Assembly: GCF_008520265.1 (NCBI RefSeq)
Contig: NZ_VIQM01000040.1
Location: 1 to 64,000 of the forward strand
Direction of reading: 5' to 3'
DNA: 64,000 nucleotides
Source: Sphingobacterium cavernae
Lineage (GTDB): Bacteria > Bacteroidota > Bacteroidia > Sphingobacteriales > Sphingobacteriaceae
Shown: positions 16,754 through 26,181 of the stretch, in pieces
Layout: every line of letters starts with the position of its first letter
Numbering within the stretch: the stretch's first letter is position 1
Made by a program: the position numbers and the translations under genes
Notes under the pieces: model-generated
The model's database searches: none
What the model was told of the DNA's origin: nothing
What the model saw: only the letters and a program-made list of their open reading frames with translations

Positions 16754-18241
16754 TTACAAAATAACGCTTTCTAAATGTTTATCTTTTACACTTATATTTT
16801 CTATGGCTTTTACTTCGCCCTTCTCTAATACAATTCTATGTTCGATGCAGGATGGCAATTGCGACTCATAATGCCCCACATAAATTAATGTTTTGCCGTA
16901 TTGCGCTAACTCATCTACTACATCGTTAAAATATTTGGCTTGGTCATTATCCAAACCTTGACAAGGCTCATCCAATACCAGTAATGGCGGATTTTTGATA
17001 ATTGTTCTTGCCAATAATGCTAGCCTTTGTTTTCCTAGCGGTAAAGTGTGCAGATTTTGATTTTTGTATTCCGTTAAATCAAAAAACTCCAATAATTCTT
17101 CTATTTGTTTTTTCTCTTGAAATTTTACGTCAATAAACCATCCGATACTGTCGTAAAATCCAGAAGCAATGGTATGCCAAACGGTAGCGTTTTGGTCAAA
17201 ATACCAGTGCATTTCGGGAGAAATAATCCCGATTTTTTGTTTTATATCCCAAATGCTTTCACCCGTACCTCTTTTGTTTCCAAACAAAGAAAGATCGTGA
17301 CCATAAGCCTGAGGATGGTCGCCATTGATAAGGCTTAATAGAGTCGATTTGCCCGAACCATTTGGCCCTTGTAACAACCATTTTTCGCCAACATTCACTT
17401 TCCATGATACATCTTTCAATACAACCTTTTCGCCGTAGCGAATAAAAATATTGTTCAGCTCAGCTATTGTCTCGTAGTCGGTTTCTGGAATATCTTGTAA
17501 AAAAGCAGGTAATTCCTTTCTCTGACGTTTTTTATCTTTAGCAAATTCTGCTGGAGAATCCACAATTTCGATTTTGCCATTCACAATATGTGCAAAACGA
17601 TTGATAGATTGTGGTAATAAGGTATCGTTGGTAATCAGAATAAGTTGGACACCCTCTTGTACCAATTCATCCAACCACGTATTCAAAACGAACCTTGATT
17701 TTTTGTCCAAACCTGTATAAGGTTCGTCAATAATTAAAAGTTGCGGTTTCGCCCACAATCCGCGAACCAATTGTAATTTCTTGTGTTCGCCACTTGACAA
17801 TTCAATCAGTTGAGAAGATTGTACATCTTCAAATCCAAAATCCTGAATGCGTTGTTGAATAGACGAAAGGTCTAAATTTTCTTTCTTAGCGAAGTGTTCT
17901 AACTCGGCTTTCACCGTCAAAGTATCGTGACCTTGATGGTGGTTATAGCGTTGTTGGTAGTAGAAATTGCGGTCGCCTTCTAAATTGGTAAACTGATACC
18001 AATTGGATATATAGACTACTTTAGCAGGCAGTGATTTCGATGAATCGAAGTTCAATTTTATAGAATTATCTGCAGGAATTAAACCTGCGATAGCTTTTGC
18101 TAAAGTAGTTTTGCCAGAACCAGACGTGCCTCCAATAACATAATTTTCCCCTTGCTGGATAGACCAAGAAAGGGAACTCAATACCACATTATTTGGGTAT
18201 TGAATCGTTAAATTAGCAATATGGACGACTGGTTCTGTCAT
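16754..18241 (-). CDS. Tandem ABC ATPase (ModF/PhrA-like)
   Basis: A 495-aa soluble protein with two complete nucleotide-binding domains. The first has Walker A GTSGSGKTTLAKA (about residue 38), signature LSSGEHKKLQLVRGL and Walker B LLIIDEPYTGLD. The second has Walker A GPNGSGKSTLLSL (about 293), a weaker signature LPLGKQRLALLAR and Walker B LLVLDEPCQGLD. No transmembrane segment is present. The arrangement resembles ModF-type ATPases, whose role is poorly defined. It is embedded between leuD and leuB, separated from leuD by a degenerate interspersed repeat. Substrate and partner permease are unknown. Confidence 0.85.
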   Translation of the reverse strand: MTEPVVHIANLTIQYPNNVVLSSLSWSIQQGENYVIGGTSGSGKTTLAKAIAGLIPADNSIKLNFDSSKSLPAKVVYISNWYQFTNLEGDRNFYYQQRYNHHQGHDTLTVKAELEHFAKKENLDLSSIQQRIQDFGFEDVQSSQLIELSSGEHKKLQLVRGLWAKPQLLIIDEPYTGLDKKSRFVLNTWLDELVQEGVQLILITNDTLLPQSINRFAHIVNGKIEIVDSPAEFAKDKKRQRKELPAFLQDIPETDYETIAELNNIFIRYGEKVVLKDVSWKVNVGEKWLLQGPNGSGKSTLLSLINGDHPQAYGHDLSLFGNKRGTGESIWDIKQKIGIISPEMHWYFDQNATVWHTIASGFYDSIGWFIDVKFQEKKQIEELLEFFDLTEYKNQNLHTLPLGKQRLALLARTIIKNPPLLVLDEPCQGLDNDQAKYFNDVVDELAQYGKTLIYVGHYESQLPSCIEHRIVLEKGEVKAIENISVKDKHLESVIL

Positions 18242-18255
18242 TTTTATTTTTATTT

Positions 18256-18359
18256 GTCATTCCGACGATTGGAGGAATCTAAACAATTGACAATTGTAGA
18301 TTAATAATTCTCAATTAAGTGCAGATTTCTCTCTTCACTTCGTTCCGTTCGAAGTGAAG
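18256..18359. repeat. REP-like degenerate interspersed repeat
   Basis: It starts GTCATTCCGACG, contains GGAGGAATCT and GCAGATTTCTC, and ends in a perfect 10-bp hairpin (18333-18342 with 18350-18359). This resembles the GTCATTYCGA...GAGAAATCT elements scattered between Bacteroidota genes. It fills the gap between leuD and the ABC ATPase gene. The family assignment is from memory. Confidence 0.6.
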
Positions 18360-18368
18360 TTATAATTC

Positions 18369-18974
18369 TTAATCTCTATAAAAAGAAAAAGGTCTTGTTT
18401 GCTCGAAGTTTTCAATTTCAGCGGTGTGACTCAAGATAAAGTCGATGTCATCGTATCCGTTAATCAAACATGATTTTTTATATGGATTGATTTCGAATTC
18501 GAATGATTCACCTGTAGCTGCAATAGTCAATGTTTGTGCTTCCAAATCTACCACTAGTTGTGCATTTGCATCAATGAAAACTTGCGCGAAGATTTTTTCC
18601 AAAAATTCTTCCGATACTGTGATTGGCAATACACCATTGTTCAACGCATTTCCTTTGAAAATGTCAGCAAAGAATGAACTTACCACGACTTTGAAGCCAT
18701 AATCGTCAATCGCCCAAGCAGCATGCTCACGAGATGAGCCACAGCCGAAGTTCTTGCCAGCAACCAACACTTGACCCGAATACTGAGGATTGTTCAATAC
18801 GAAGTCAGCTTTTGGCTGATTGTTGTTGTCAAAACGCCAATCGCGGAATAAGTTTTCACCAAAACCTTCACGAGTCGTCGCTTTTAAAAAACGAGCCGGA
18901 ATGATTTGATCTGTATCGATATTTTCAATCGGTAGTGGAACTACTGTTGAAGTTAATTTTTCAAATTTTTTCAT
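18369..18974 (-). CDS. leuD: 3-isopropylmalate dehydratase, small subunit
   Basis: A 201-aa swivel subunit of isopropylmalate isomerase. It shows [19 protein letters not shown] at the N-terminus, [17 protein letters not shown] (substrate-contacting loop) and [19 protein letters not shown]. Length is normal. It partners with LeuC, whose gene lies 1.3 kb upstream in the same operon; LeuC and LeuD are unusually separated by an ABM protein and a methyltransferase. Inverted heptad repeats fill the gap from the methyltransferase stop to this start. Confidence 0.95.
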   Translation of the reverse strand: MKKFEKLTSTVVPLPIENIDTDQIIPARFLKATTREGFGENLFRDWRFDNNNQPKADFVLNNPQYSGQVLVAGKNFGCGSSREHAAWAIDDYGFKVVVSSFFADIFKGNALNNGVLPITVSEEFLEKIFAQVFIDANAQLVVDLEAQTLTIAATGESFEFEINPYKKSCLINGYDDIDFILSHTAEIENFEQTRPFSFYRD

Positions 18975-18975
18975 C

Positions 18976-19074
18976 TTTCAAAGTGAAAATTTAAAATTAA
19001 AAGGTCAAAACCTATCTAATTTGTGTTTAATTGAATTGTTAATCCTGTGTTTTTTAAATTCTAATTTTTACTTT
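18976..19074 (-). repeat. Inverted heptad repeat, methyltransferase-leuD gap
   Basis: On the minus strand an A-rich arm (19074 down to about 19048, AAAGTAAAAATTAGAA...) starts right after the methyltransferase stop. A U-rich complementary arm (19013-18976, TTTTGAC...TTTTCAC) ends directly before the leuD ATG. The arms share an extended imperfect match, so the junction can fold into one long A-U hairpin. Confidence 0.7.
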
Positions 19075-19896
19075 TTAATTTAAACGCGCCCTTACTTCTC
19101 TTAGCTTCATGGTCATACTTGTGGCTTCTTTATCAGCCCAATTGTTGTAATCTGCAATAGCTTGCAAACGGTCTTCGTCGGAAATATAACCTTCTTCAAC
19201 CATTTGTTTAGAACTCGCTACTTTTGACCAAACTTTGATCTTTTCTACGTGGCCAGGAAACATTCTTTCGTAATGTTCATCTGCATTGAAAATCTCAATT
19301 TGATCAAATCCATGTTCTTCAAAGATATCAATCAAGTCAAAACCAATGCGGTTATTCATGCCGGCATCTTTGCGCCACATCAAAAACATATTGTAAAAAT
19401 TCTGCATGCTTGCAGGAATTTTTGGTGTCCAATTGATGGCTTCGTGGTTGTAATCCAAAATGGATACTTGACCATTTGGCTTCAACAATGATTTTACTTT
19501 ATCAATAGCTTTGTCCAAAGTCGAAATCCATTGAAACGTGCGCGCAGATACAATCAAGTCAAATTTTTCTTCCGATTCGAAATCTAAAATATCCATGTGG
19601 ATAAGTTCAAGATTCTCTACATCAGCAAAAAGCTTTTTGCCTTCAGCAACGAAAGATTCGGTATTGTCTACTCCAATGACATAGCCGGTTGGGCCAACCA
19701 ACTTCGCAATATCCTTGGTAATCGAACCTGTACCACAGCCAATATCCAAAACTTTCAAACCAGGCTTCAATGCTGATTTAAGTGTTCTGTAATCCTGTTC
19801 CAATATACGTTGGTTGAAGATAGAAGAGGCATTTTGGCCTGTTCTATCTATCACCTTGTTTTCGGTAACAGTGACTGCTTGACAAATTTGACACAT
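19075..19896 (-). CDS. Class I SAM-dependent methyltransferase
   Basis: A 273-aa Rossmann-fold methyltransferase. Motif I is VLDIGCGTGSITKDIA (about residue 50), the acidic residue after beta-2 is in IGVDNTE, and motif IV is FDLIVSARTFQW. The C-terminal half is helical (MWRKDAGMNNRIGFDLIDIFEEHGF) as in UbiE/TrmO-unrelated small-molecule methyltransferases. The substrate is unknown. The N-terminus has an unusual CQICQ segment. It lies between an ABM-domain gene and leuD inside the leucine operon. Confidence 0.87.
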   Translation of the reverse strand: MCQICQAVTVTENKVIDRTGQNASSIFNQRILEQDYRTLKSALKPGLKVLDIGCGTGSITKDIAKLVGPTGYVIGVDNTESFVAEGKKLFADVENLELIHMDILDFESEEKFDLIVSARTFQWISTLDKAIDKVKSLLKPNGQVSILDYNHEAINWTPKIPASMQNFYNMFLMWRKDAGMNNRIGFDLIDIFEEHGFDQIEIFNADEHYERMFPGHVEKIKVWSKVASSKQMVEEGYISDEDRLQAIADYNNWADKEATSMTMKLREVRARLN

Positions 19897-19897
19897 T

Positions 19898-19927
19898 TTG
19901 TTAAAGTAAAAAGTTAAAATTCAAAAG
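19898..19927 (-). repeat. U-rich heptad repeats before the methyltransferase gene
   Basis: On the minus strand CTTTTGAA, TTTTAAC, TTTTTAC end about 9 bases before the ATG. The repeats fill almost the whole 34-bp gap after the ABM gene. Confidence 0.6.
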
Positions 19928-19930
19928 GAA

Positions 19931-20212
19931 TTAAATGTAATGTTCAACTGTTGGGAAAGGATCGTAAAAATGGTGCAGTAACTCTTTCCATTCTTGATAT
20001 TCCTTGGACTCACGGAATCCAATTGTATGATCTTCTAAAGTTTCCCAGTTGACCAATAAAATATATTTATTTGGTGTTTCTAAACACTTTTTTAATTCAT
20101 GTGATATGTAGCCTTTCATATTGCTGATGATTTTCTGTGCTTTTGAAAACGATTTCTCGAATTCATCAGTAAGATCACTTTTAACATTAAGAATAGCTAC
20201 TTCTAATATCAT
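19931..20212 (-). CDS. Antibiotic biosynthesis monooxygenase (ABM)-like domain protein
   Basis: A 93-aa ferredoxin-like barrel protein, beginning MILEVAILNVK, with GYISHELKKCLETPNKYILLVNWETLEDH in the middle and FRESKEYQEWKELLHHFYDP near the end. This is the pattern of ABM-domain monooxygenases and heme/quinol-degrading relatives. It is probably a cytosolic dimer. Residues alone do not define the substrate. It is only 19 bases downstream of leuC and 34 bases upstream of the methyltransferase gene, so the two passengers sit as a pair between leuC and leuD. Confidence 0.8.
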   Translation of the reverse strand: MILEVAILNVKSDLTDEFEKSFSKAQKIISNMKGYISHELKKCLETPNKYILLVNWETLEDHTIGFRESKEYQEWKELLHHFYDPFPTVEHYI

Positions 20213-20231
20213 ATGCCTTGAATCAATGCTA

Positions 20232-21629
20232 TTAAATTAATTCTCTTACATCTGTAACTTTACCAGTGATAGCTGCTGCTGCTGCTGTCAAAGGACTTAC
20301 CAACATTGTACGGGCATTAGGACCTTGTCGACCTTCGAAGTTACGGTTTGATGTAGAAACACAGTATTTACCAGCTGGGATTTTATCTTCGTTCATACCC
20401 AAACACGCCGAACATCCTGGTTCACGCAATTGGAAACCTGCTGCTTCGAATACTTTGTCGATGCCTTCCGCTATTGCTTGTGCTTCTACTTGTTTTGAGC
20501 CCGGTACAATCCAAACTTCTACACCTTCAGCTTTTTGTTTACCAGAAACAAATTCAGCTACTTGACGTAAATCTTCGATACGAGAATTTGTACATGAGCC
20601 GATAAAAACGTAATCAACCGGTTTACCCAACACTTGTTCACCATCTGCAAAACCCATGTAGTCTAATGCCTTTTGGTAAGAAGGTTGCTCACTTTCTGGT
20701 TGTGCTGCTGTTGTGGGAATAGATTGTTTTACACCGATACCCATTCCTGGATTCGTACCGTAAGTAATCATTGGTTGAATATCTGCCGCATCAAAAGTTA
20801 ATACTGCATCAAACTCCGCATCTTCATCCGTGTACAAAGTTTTCCAGTACGCTAATGCCTCATCCCATTTCTCACCTTTAGGTGCAAATTCTCTGCCTTT
20901 GATGTATTCAAAAGTCGTTTCGTCAGGAGCAATAAGTCCACCTCGCGCGCCCATTTCGATACTCATGTTACATACTGTCATACGACCTTCCATGCTCAAA
21001 GAGCGGATCGCTGAACCAGCGAACTCTACGAAATATCCTGTACCACCTGCTGCGGTAGTTTTAGAGATCACGTAAAGGATAATATCTTTTGCACCGACAC
21101 CTTTTTGCAATTCACCATTCACTTCGATTTTCATCGTTTTTGGTTTTGATTGCAATAAACATTGAGTCGCGAAAACTTGTTCTACTTGAGATGTACCGAT
21201 ACCGAACGCAATAGCACCAAAAGCACCATGTGTCGATGTATGGCTATCACCACAAACCATAGTTTTACCTGGTAATGTGATACCCAATTCTGGGCCGATA
21301 ACGTGTACTATACCTTGATAAGGATGACCTAAACCATATAACTCGATGCCAAATTCTGACGTGTTTTTTGTCAACATATCCACTTGGTAGCGCGATAATT
21401 CTTCTTTAATCGGAAGGTGTTGGTCTAAAGTAGGAACGTTGTGATCGGCTGTCGCAACAGTTTGATTAGGACGGAATACAGGAAGACCTCTTTTGCGCAA
21501 ACCATCGAATGCTTGAGGAGAAGTAACCTCATGAATCAAATGCGTATCGATATACAATATATCTGGAAAACCCTCCGCTCGCTTGACGACGTGAGCATCC
21601 CAAATTTTTTCTACTAATGTTTTTCCCAT
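20232..21629 (-). CDS. leuC: 3-isopropylmalate dehydratase, large subunit
   Basis: A 465-aa aconitase-family subunit carrying the [4Fe-4S] cluster. Cluster Cys residues are in [15 protein letters not shown] and in [35 protein letters not shown] and the substrate-binding [10 protein letters not shown] are also present. Length is normal. It functions with LeuD to isomerise 2- to 3-isopropylmalate. It is separated from ilvC by a 90-bp gap with a stable hairpin. Confidence 0.96.
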   Translation of the reverse strand: MGKTLVEKIWDAHVVKRAEGFPDILYIDTHLIHEVTSPQAFDGLRKRGLPVFRPNQTVATADHNVPTLDQHLPIKEELSRYQVDMLTKNTSEFGIELYGLGHPYQGIVHVIGPELGITLPGKTMVCGDSHTSTHGAFGAIAFGIGTSQVEQVFATQCLLQSKPKTMKIEVNGELQKGVGAKDIILYVISKTTAAGGTGYFVEFAGSAIRSLSMEGRMTVCNMSIEMGARGGLIAPDETTFEYIKGREFAPKGEKWDEALAYWKTLYTDEDAEFDAVLTFDAADIQPMITYGTNPGMGIGVKQSIPTTAAQPESEQPSYQKALDYMGFADGEQVLGKPVDYVFIGSCTNSRIEDLRQVAEFVSGKQKAEGVEVWIVPGSKQVEAQAIAEGIDKVFEAAGFQLREPGCSACLGMNEDKIPAGKYCVSTSNRNFEGRQGPNARTMLVSPLTAAAAAITGKVTDVRELI

Positions 21630-21650
21630 TTCTCTTATGATAGTATAAGT

Positions 21651-21717
21651 AATTTCGAAAGGGATAAAGGCCTTTTATGCGCTTTATCCCTTTGTTGTAA
21701 TTATCAAAATTACGAAA
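21651..21717 (-). repeat. Intercistronic hairpin between ilvC and leuC
   Basis: A perfect 12-bp stem (21658-21669 with 21682-21693) is nested within a second, imperfect inverted repeat. No T-run follows the stem on the minus strand, so RNA processing or stability is more likely than termination. Confidence 0.65.
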
Positions 21718-21719
21718 TA

Positions 21720-23201
21720 TTAAACTGTTTTAATCGTCTTCATTGCAGTCATCGCTTTACGTAATTTACGTCCTACGATCTCTACTGGATGATTTCGCAA
21801 TACTTCATTGATTTGAACCAATTTCGTATTATCTACAGAACCATCTTTACCTTCATTGAAGTTTTTTCCAACGATATCTGTATCAACTGTTTTCATGAAA
21901 TCAGCTAATAATGGCTTACAAGCTTGGTCGAACAAATAGCATCCGTACTCAGCAGTATCCGAAATAACACGGTTCATTTCAAACAATTTTTTACGCGCGA
22001 TTGTATTCGCAATAAGTGGAGTTTCGTGTAATGACTCGTAGTACGCAGACTCAGGTTTGATACCTGCCTCAACCATAGTTTCGAAAGCCAATTCCACACC
22101 AGCTCTTACGAAAGCAACCATTAATAAGTAGTTGTCGAAATATTCTTGCTCATTGATTTTAACATCGCCAGCAGGTGTTTTTTCGAAAGCAGTTTCACCA
22201 GTTTCAGCTCTCCATTTCAATAAGTTTGCATCACCATTAGCCCAGTCTTCCATCATTGTTTTAGAGAATTCACCAGACATGATATCGTCTTGGTGTTTTT
22301 GGAACAATGGACGCATGATATCTTTCAATTCTTCTGACAATTCAAAAGCTTTGATTTTAGCAGGGTTACTCAAACGGTCAAGCATACCTGATACACCACC
22401 GTGTTTTAAGGCTTCAGTGATAACCTCAACACCGTATTGAACAAGTTTAGAAGCGTAACCAGCATCGATACCTTTTTCAACCATTTTGTCGAAAGAAAGG
22501 ATAGAACCAGTTTGTAACAAACCACAAAGGATAGTTTGCTCACCCATTAAGTCAGATTTAACCTCTGCTACGAATGACGATTTCAATACACCTGCACGGT
22601 GACCACCTGTACCTACACAGTACGCTTTTGCTTCAGCCCATCCTTTACCTTGAGGGTCATTTTCTGGGTGAACAGCGATTAATGTAGGTACACCAAAGCC
22701 TCTCAAGTACTCCGCACGTACTTCAGAACCTGGACATTTAGGTGCAACCATGATAACAGTGATATCTTTACGGATTTGCATACCTTCTTCCACGATGTTG
22801 AAACCGTGCGAATAAGATAATGTAGCACCTTGTTTCATCAATGGCATTACGGCATTGATTACTGCTGTATGTTGTTTATCTGGAGTCAAGTTGATAACTA
22901 AATCAGCTGTAGGAATTAACTCATCATACGTACCTACTGTGAAATTGTTGTCAGTTGCATTTTTCCAAGAATCTCTTTTTTGCTCAATAGCTTCTTTACG
23001 TAACGCGTAAGAAACGTCCAAACCAGAATCTCTTAAATTTAAACCTTGGTTCAAACCTTGTGCACCCGCACCTACGATTACGATTTTTTTACCTTTTAAA
23101 GCATTTACGCCATCAGCGAATTCTGATGAGTCCATAAATTCAGCTACACCTAATTGGTTTAATTGCTCTCTAAGAGGTAATGTGTTAAAATAATTTGCCA
23201 T
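21720..23201 (-). CDS. ilvC: Ketol-acid reductoisomerase (class II, long form)
   Basis: A 493-aa NADPH- and Mg-dependent enzyme for valine and isoleucine synthesis. It has the N-terminal Rossmann motif [22 protein letters not shown] and [19 protein letters not shown]. The duplicated helical C-terminal domain contains [12 protein letters not shown] with metal-binding Asp/Glu and [11 protein letters not shown]. Length matches the long class II form as in E. coli (491 aa) rather than the 330-aa class I. Confidence 0.96.
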   Translation of the reverse strand: MANYFNTLPLREQLNQLGVAEFMDSSEFADGVNALKGKKIVIVGAGAQGLNQGLNLRDSGLDVSYALRKEAIEQKRDSWKNATDNNFTVGTYDELIPTADLVINLTPDKQHTAVINAVMPLMKQGATLSYSHGFNIVEEGMQIRKDITVIMVAPKCPGSEVRAEYLRGFGVPTLIAVHPENDPQGKGWAEAKAYCVGTGGHRAGVLKSSFVAEVKSDLMGEQTILCGLLQTGSILSFDKMVEKGIDAGYASKLVQYGVEVITEALKHGGVSGMLDRLSNPAKIKAFELSEELKDIMRPLFQKHQDDIMSGEFSKTMMEDWANGDANLLKWRAETGETAFEKTPAGDVKINEQEYFDNYLLMVAFVRAGVELAFETMVEAGIKPESAYYESLHETPLIANTIARKKLFEMNRVISDTAEYGCYLFDQACKPLLADFMKTVDTDIVGKNFNEGKDGSVDNTKLVQINEVLRNHPVEIVGRKLRKAMTAMKTIKTV

Positions 23202-23235
23202 TGTCGTACTATTTTAATTAGTCTTTTCTTAAGTT

Positions 23236-23709
23236 TTATTTATTGTTGTTGATTATTCTTTTTTGTGCTGTCACATAACCCAAATGTGTATTGTCGTGAC
23301 CAGCTGTGGTAATGATAACATCTTCAATACTTTCCAGAAGTGCACCATATGTGCTTGTTTCGAAAGGAACAATATTTTTTAGTTTACCTTCATTGTAGTC
23401 CTTTTCAAGTGTTTCAATCGTTGAAATAGCTAAAGCCTTCAACTCTTCTACCTCTTCTTGTGTAACAAAGTAAGTCGGCTTTGTGCCTTTAGCGTATGCA
23501 GAAACATATTTCACACTCGAAGCATCAGTCAAAATTCCTGTACGTACATAACACAATACGGGCGTAGTGACCACAATATGCCCAAAATTCCAAATAATGT
23601 TATTGTTGAATCCTGCCGGAATTTCGTTTAACTCCTCTAATGAAAGACTTTCAATATCCTTAATGAAAGCTTTGCGCGCATCTATAATAAATTTGAATAC
23701 TTCTTTCAT
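23236..23709 (-). CDS. DinB-superfamily protein
   Basis: A 157-aa four-helix protein. The metal-binding His positions of the DinB/YfiT fold appear as NFGHIVVTTPVL (about residue 43) and TTAGHDNTHLGYVTAQ near the C-terminus (two His). DinB-like proteins are metal-dependent, often thiol-S-transferase-like, and most are uncharacterised. It lies 4 bases after ilvN, almost certainly co-transcribed, and directly upstream of ilvC. Its link to branched-chain amino acids is not evident. Confidence 0.82.
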   Translation of the reverse strand: MKEVFKFIIDARKAFIKDIESLSLEELNEIPAGFNNNIIWNFGHIVVTTPVLCYVRTGILTDASSVKYVSAYAKGTKPTYFVTQEEVEELKALAISTIETLEKDYNEGKLKNIVPFETSTYGALLESIEDVIITTAGHDNTHLGYVTAQKRIINNNK

Positions 23710-23713
23710 CTTA

Positions 23714-24304
23714 TTACATCGTGAAGACTTGGTCTTGTTGGTCTAAGAATTCGTTTTCTACGATTTCTGGAGATGGCTCTTCTCTTTCGAATTGTTTTAA
23801 TTTTGAGTGGAAACCCGCACTAGCTTTAATGATGGCAATACGCGCACCACGTACGAATTCGATTAAGCCGTATTTAGTCAATTCTGCTGTCAATCGGTCA
23901 ATTTCTTCGCGATGACCTGCTGTTTCGAATACGATGTAATCTGGACGAATTACAACTACTGTAGCACCATATTCACGCAATAAACGCTCTACGTAAACTT
24001 TTTCGTTCACTACTTCTGTTGGTACTTTGTACAAGGCTTGTTCTTGCCAGATCAATTCATCATTTGTGTTGAAATATGCTTTCAAAACTTCAACTTGTTT
24101 TTCAATTTGACGACAAAGTTTGCGAACCACATCTTCTGATTCGGTAATCAAAATCGTGAAACGGTGAATACCATCAACCTCAGAAGGAGAAGTATTCAAA
24201 CTTTCGATGTTGATTTTACGTCTTGAAAAAATATTAGAAATACGACCTATCATACCGATAGCGTTTTCTGTATATAGTGTAATGGTAAATTCTTGCTTTT
24301 CCAT
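23714..24304 (-). CDS. ilvN: Acetolactate synthase, small regulatory subunit
   Basis: A 196-aa regulatory subunit. The N-terminal ACT domain starts FTITLYTENAIGMIGRISNIFSR and continues to about residue 80, followed by the C-terminal ALS-regulatory domain (EVVNEKVYVERLLREYGA...). It binds valine to control IlvB activity. It starts 2 bases after the ilvB stop, so the subunits are translationally coupled. Confidence 0.95.
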   Translation of the reverse strand: MEKQEFTITLYTENAIGMIGRISNIFSRRKINIESLNTSPSEVDGIHRFTILITESEDVVRKLCRQIEKQVEVLKAYFNTNDELIWQEQALYKVPTEVVNEKVYVERLLREYGATVVVIRPDYIVFETAGHREEIDRLTAELTKYGLIEFVRGARIAIIKASAGFHSKLKQFEREEPSPEIVENEFLDQQDQVFTM

Positions 24305-24306
24305 TT

Positions 24307-26049
24307 TTATTTTAATCTAATCTCTGATACACTTGTGCCTTGCGCTACCATTGGGAATACGTTGTTTTCTTTACCAACCATTACTTCTAATAAATACCCT
24401 CCATCGTGGTCAAGCATTGTTTTCAATGCTGATTCTAAGTCCTTACGTTTCGAAATTTTATTGCCATCCAAATAGTATGACTTCGCTAATGCGACAAAGT
24501 CAGGACTTGTGATGTTCACGAAAGAATAGCGTTTGTCGTGGAACAACTGTTGCCATTGACGTACCATCCCTAAGAACTCATTATTCAAAATCAAGATTTT
24601 TACTTTGGCACCGAATTGCATAATAGTACCCAACTCTTGTAAAGTCATTTGGAAACCACCGTCACCTATAATAGCAATAACATCACGCTCAGGTGCACCA
24701 TACCAAGCACCAATAGCGGCTGGTAAGCCAAATCCCATAGTACCAAGGCCACCAGAAGTAACATTTGATTTTGAAGAATTGAACTTCGCATAGCGACAAG
24801 CAACCATTTGGTGCTGACCTACATCTGTTACGATCACAGCATCACCATTAGTCAATTCATTCAACACACGAATTACTTCGCCCATCGTCATAATATCACT
24901 CGTTGGGTTCAATTCGTTGTATATAACTTCTTTGATTTCTTCTTTTTCTAAATCTCTGAATTGTTGTAACCAAGCGGAATGATCATTTCCCGAAAGCAAA
25001 GCCGTCAATAATGGCAATGTTTCTTTACAATCACCCCAAACAGGAACTGTTGCTTTTACATTTTTATCGATTTCAGCAGGGTCAATATCTAAATGTACTA
25101 CTTTCGCTTGTTTAGCATATTTATCCAAACGACCTGTTACACGGTCATCAAAACGCATACCTACAGCAATAAGCACATCACATTCGTTGGTCATTACGTT
25201 CGGTGCATAGTTACCGTGCATACCCAACATACCTACGTGTTGTAGATGGTCAGTTTCTAAAGCGCTCAATCCCATTACAGTTGTAGCAGCAGGAAAACCA
25301 CCTTTTTCGATGAATTCTTTGAATTCTTGTTCTGCTTTACCTAAGATTACACCTTGACCAAAGATTACAAATGGTTTTTTTGCGGAGTTAATTAATGCAG
25401 CAGCCTCTTCTACGTATTCGTGACGAATGATTGGTTTTGGACGGTAACTACGTATGTGATTACAAACTTCATAACCCAAATAATCGAATAACTGCATTTG
25501 CGCATTCTTCGTTATATCAATCAATACAGGTCCTGGACGGCCAGTACGCGCGATATAAAATGCTTTAGCTAAAACTGAAGGAATTTCTGTCGCATCAGTA
25601 ACCTGATAATTCCATTTTGTCACTGGACTAGTAATATTAATTACATCAGTTTCTTGGAATGCATCAGTACCTAATAAGGATGCAAATACTTGACCTGTAA
25701 TACAGACTATGGGATTGCTATCAATCATAGCATCTGCTAGACCTGTTACCAAGTTTGTTGCGCCAGGACCAGATGTTGCGAAAGCGACACCAACACGACC
25801 TGAAGTACGTGCAAACCCTTGAGCAGCGTGAATACCGCCTTGCTCGTGACGGACTAGAATATGCTTTAATTTATCATTATAATCATATAATGCATCATAA
25901 ATTGGCATAATCGCACCGCCAGGATAGCCGAATACCGTATCTACTCCTTCATGAATCAAAGCTTCCAATACCGCTTGCGAACCAGATATCTGTGTGTTGG
26001 CTGCAATGGTTTGGATGTTCTTTGTTTCTGTTTTCTCCAGTGTACTCAT
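24307..26049 (-). CDS. ilvB: Acetolactate synthase, large catalytic subunit
   Basis: A 580-aa ThDP-, FAD- and Mg-dependent enzyme. The catalytic Glu is in the VRHEQGGIHAAQGFAR block. FATSGPGATNLVTG follows, then the central FAD domain, and the ThDP/Mg motif IGDGGFQMTLQELGTI with a downstream NNEFLGMVRQWQ. It makes 2-acetolactate or 2-aceto-2-hydroxybutyrate. It is preceded by a 132-bp gap with inverted heptad repeats after ilvD. Confidence 0.96.
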   Translation of the reverse strand: MSTLEKTETKNIQTIAANTQISGSQAVLEALIHEGVDTVFGYPGGAIMPIYDALYDYNDKLKHILVRHEQGGIHAAQGFARTSGRVGVAFATSGPGATNLVTGLADAMIDSNPIVCITGQVFASLLGTDAFQETDVINITSPVTKWNYQVTDATEIPSVLAKAFYIARTGRPGPVLIDITKNAQMQLFDYLGYEVCNHIRSYRPKPIIRHEYVEEAAALINSAKKPFVIFGQGVILGKAEQEFKEFIEKGGFPAATTVMGLSALETDHLQHVGMLGMHGNYAPNVMTNECDVLIAVGMRFDDRVTGRLDKYAKQAKVVHLDIDPAEIDKNVKATVPVWGDCKETLPLLTALLSGNDHSAWLQQFRDLEKEEIKEVIYNELNPTSDIMTMGEVIRVLNELTNGDAVIVTDVGQHQMVACRYAKFNSSKSNVTSGGLGTMGFGLPAAIGAWYGAPERDVIAIIGDGGFQMTLQELGTIMQFGAKVKILILNNEFLGMVRQWQQLFHDKRYSFVNITSPDFVALAKSYYLDGNKISKRKDLESALKTMLDHDGGYLLEVMVGKENNVFPMVAQGTSVSEIRLK

Positions 26050-26181
26050 TTTATTAAGTCAAAAGTTATAATTAAAAAGGCAAAAGACTTTTTTATTCCT
26101 CAATACCCTTAAAAGTTCATTAGTCAAATTCAATATCCAAAGACCAAATTTTTAATTTTGATTTTTGAATTTTTACTTATT
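26050..26181 (-). repeat. Inverted heptad repeat, ilvD-ilvB gap
   Basis: On the minus strand an A-rich arm (26179-26141, AAGTAAAAATTCAAAAATC...) follows the ilvD stop. A U-rich arm (about 26087-26052, ending TTTTGACTTAATAAA) directly precedes the ilvB ATG. The arms are inverted copies of the same 7-bp-periodic motif. Confidence 0.7.
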
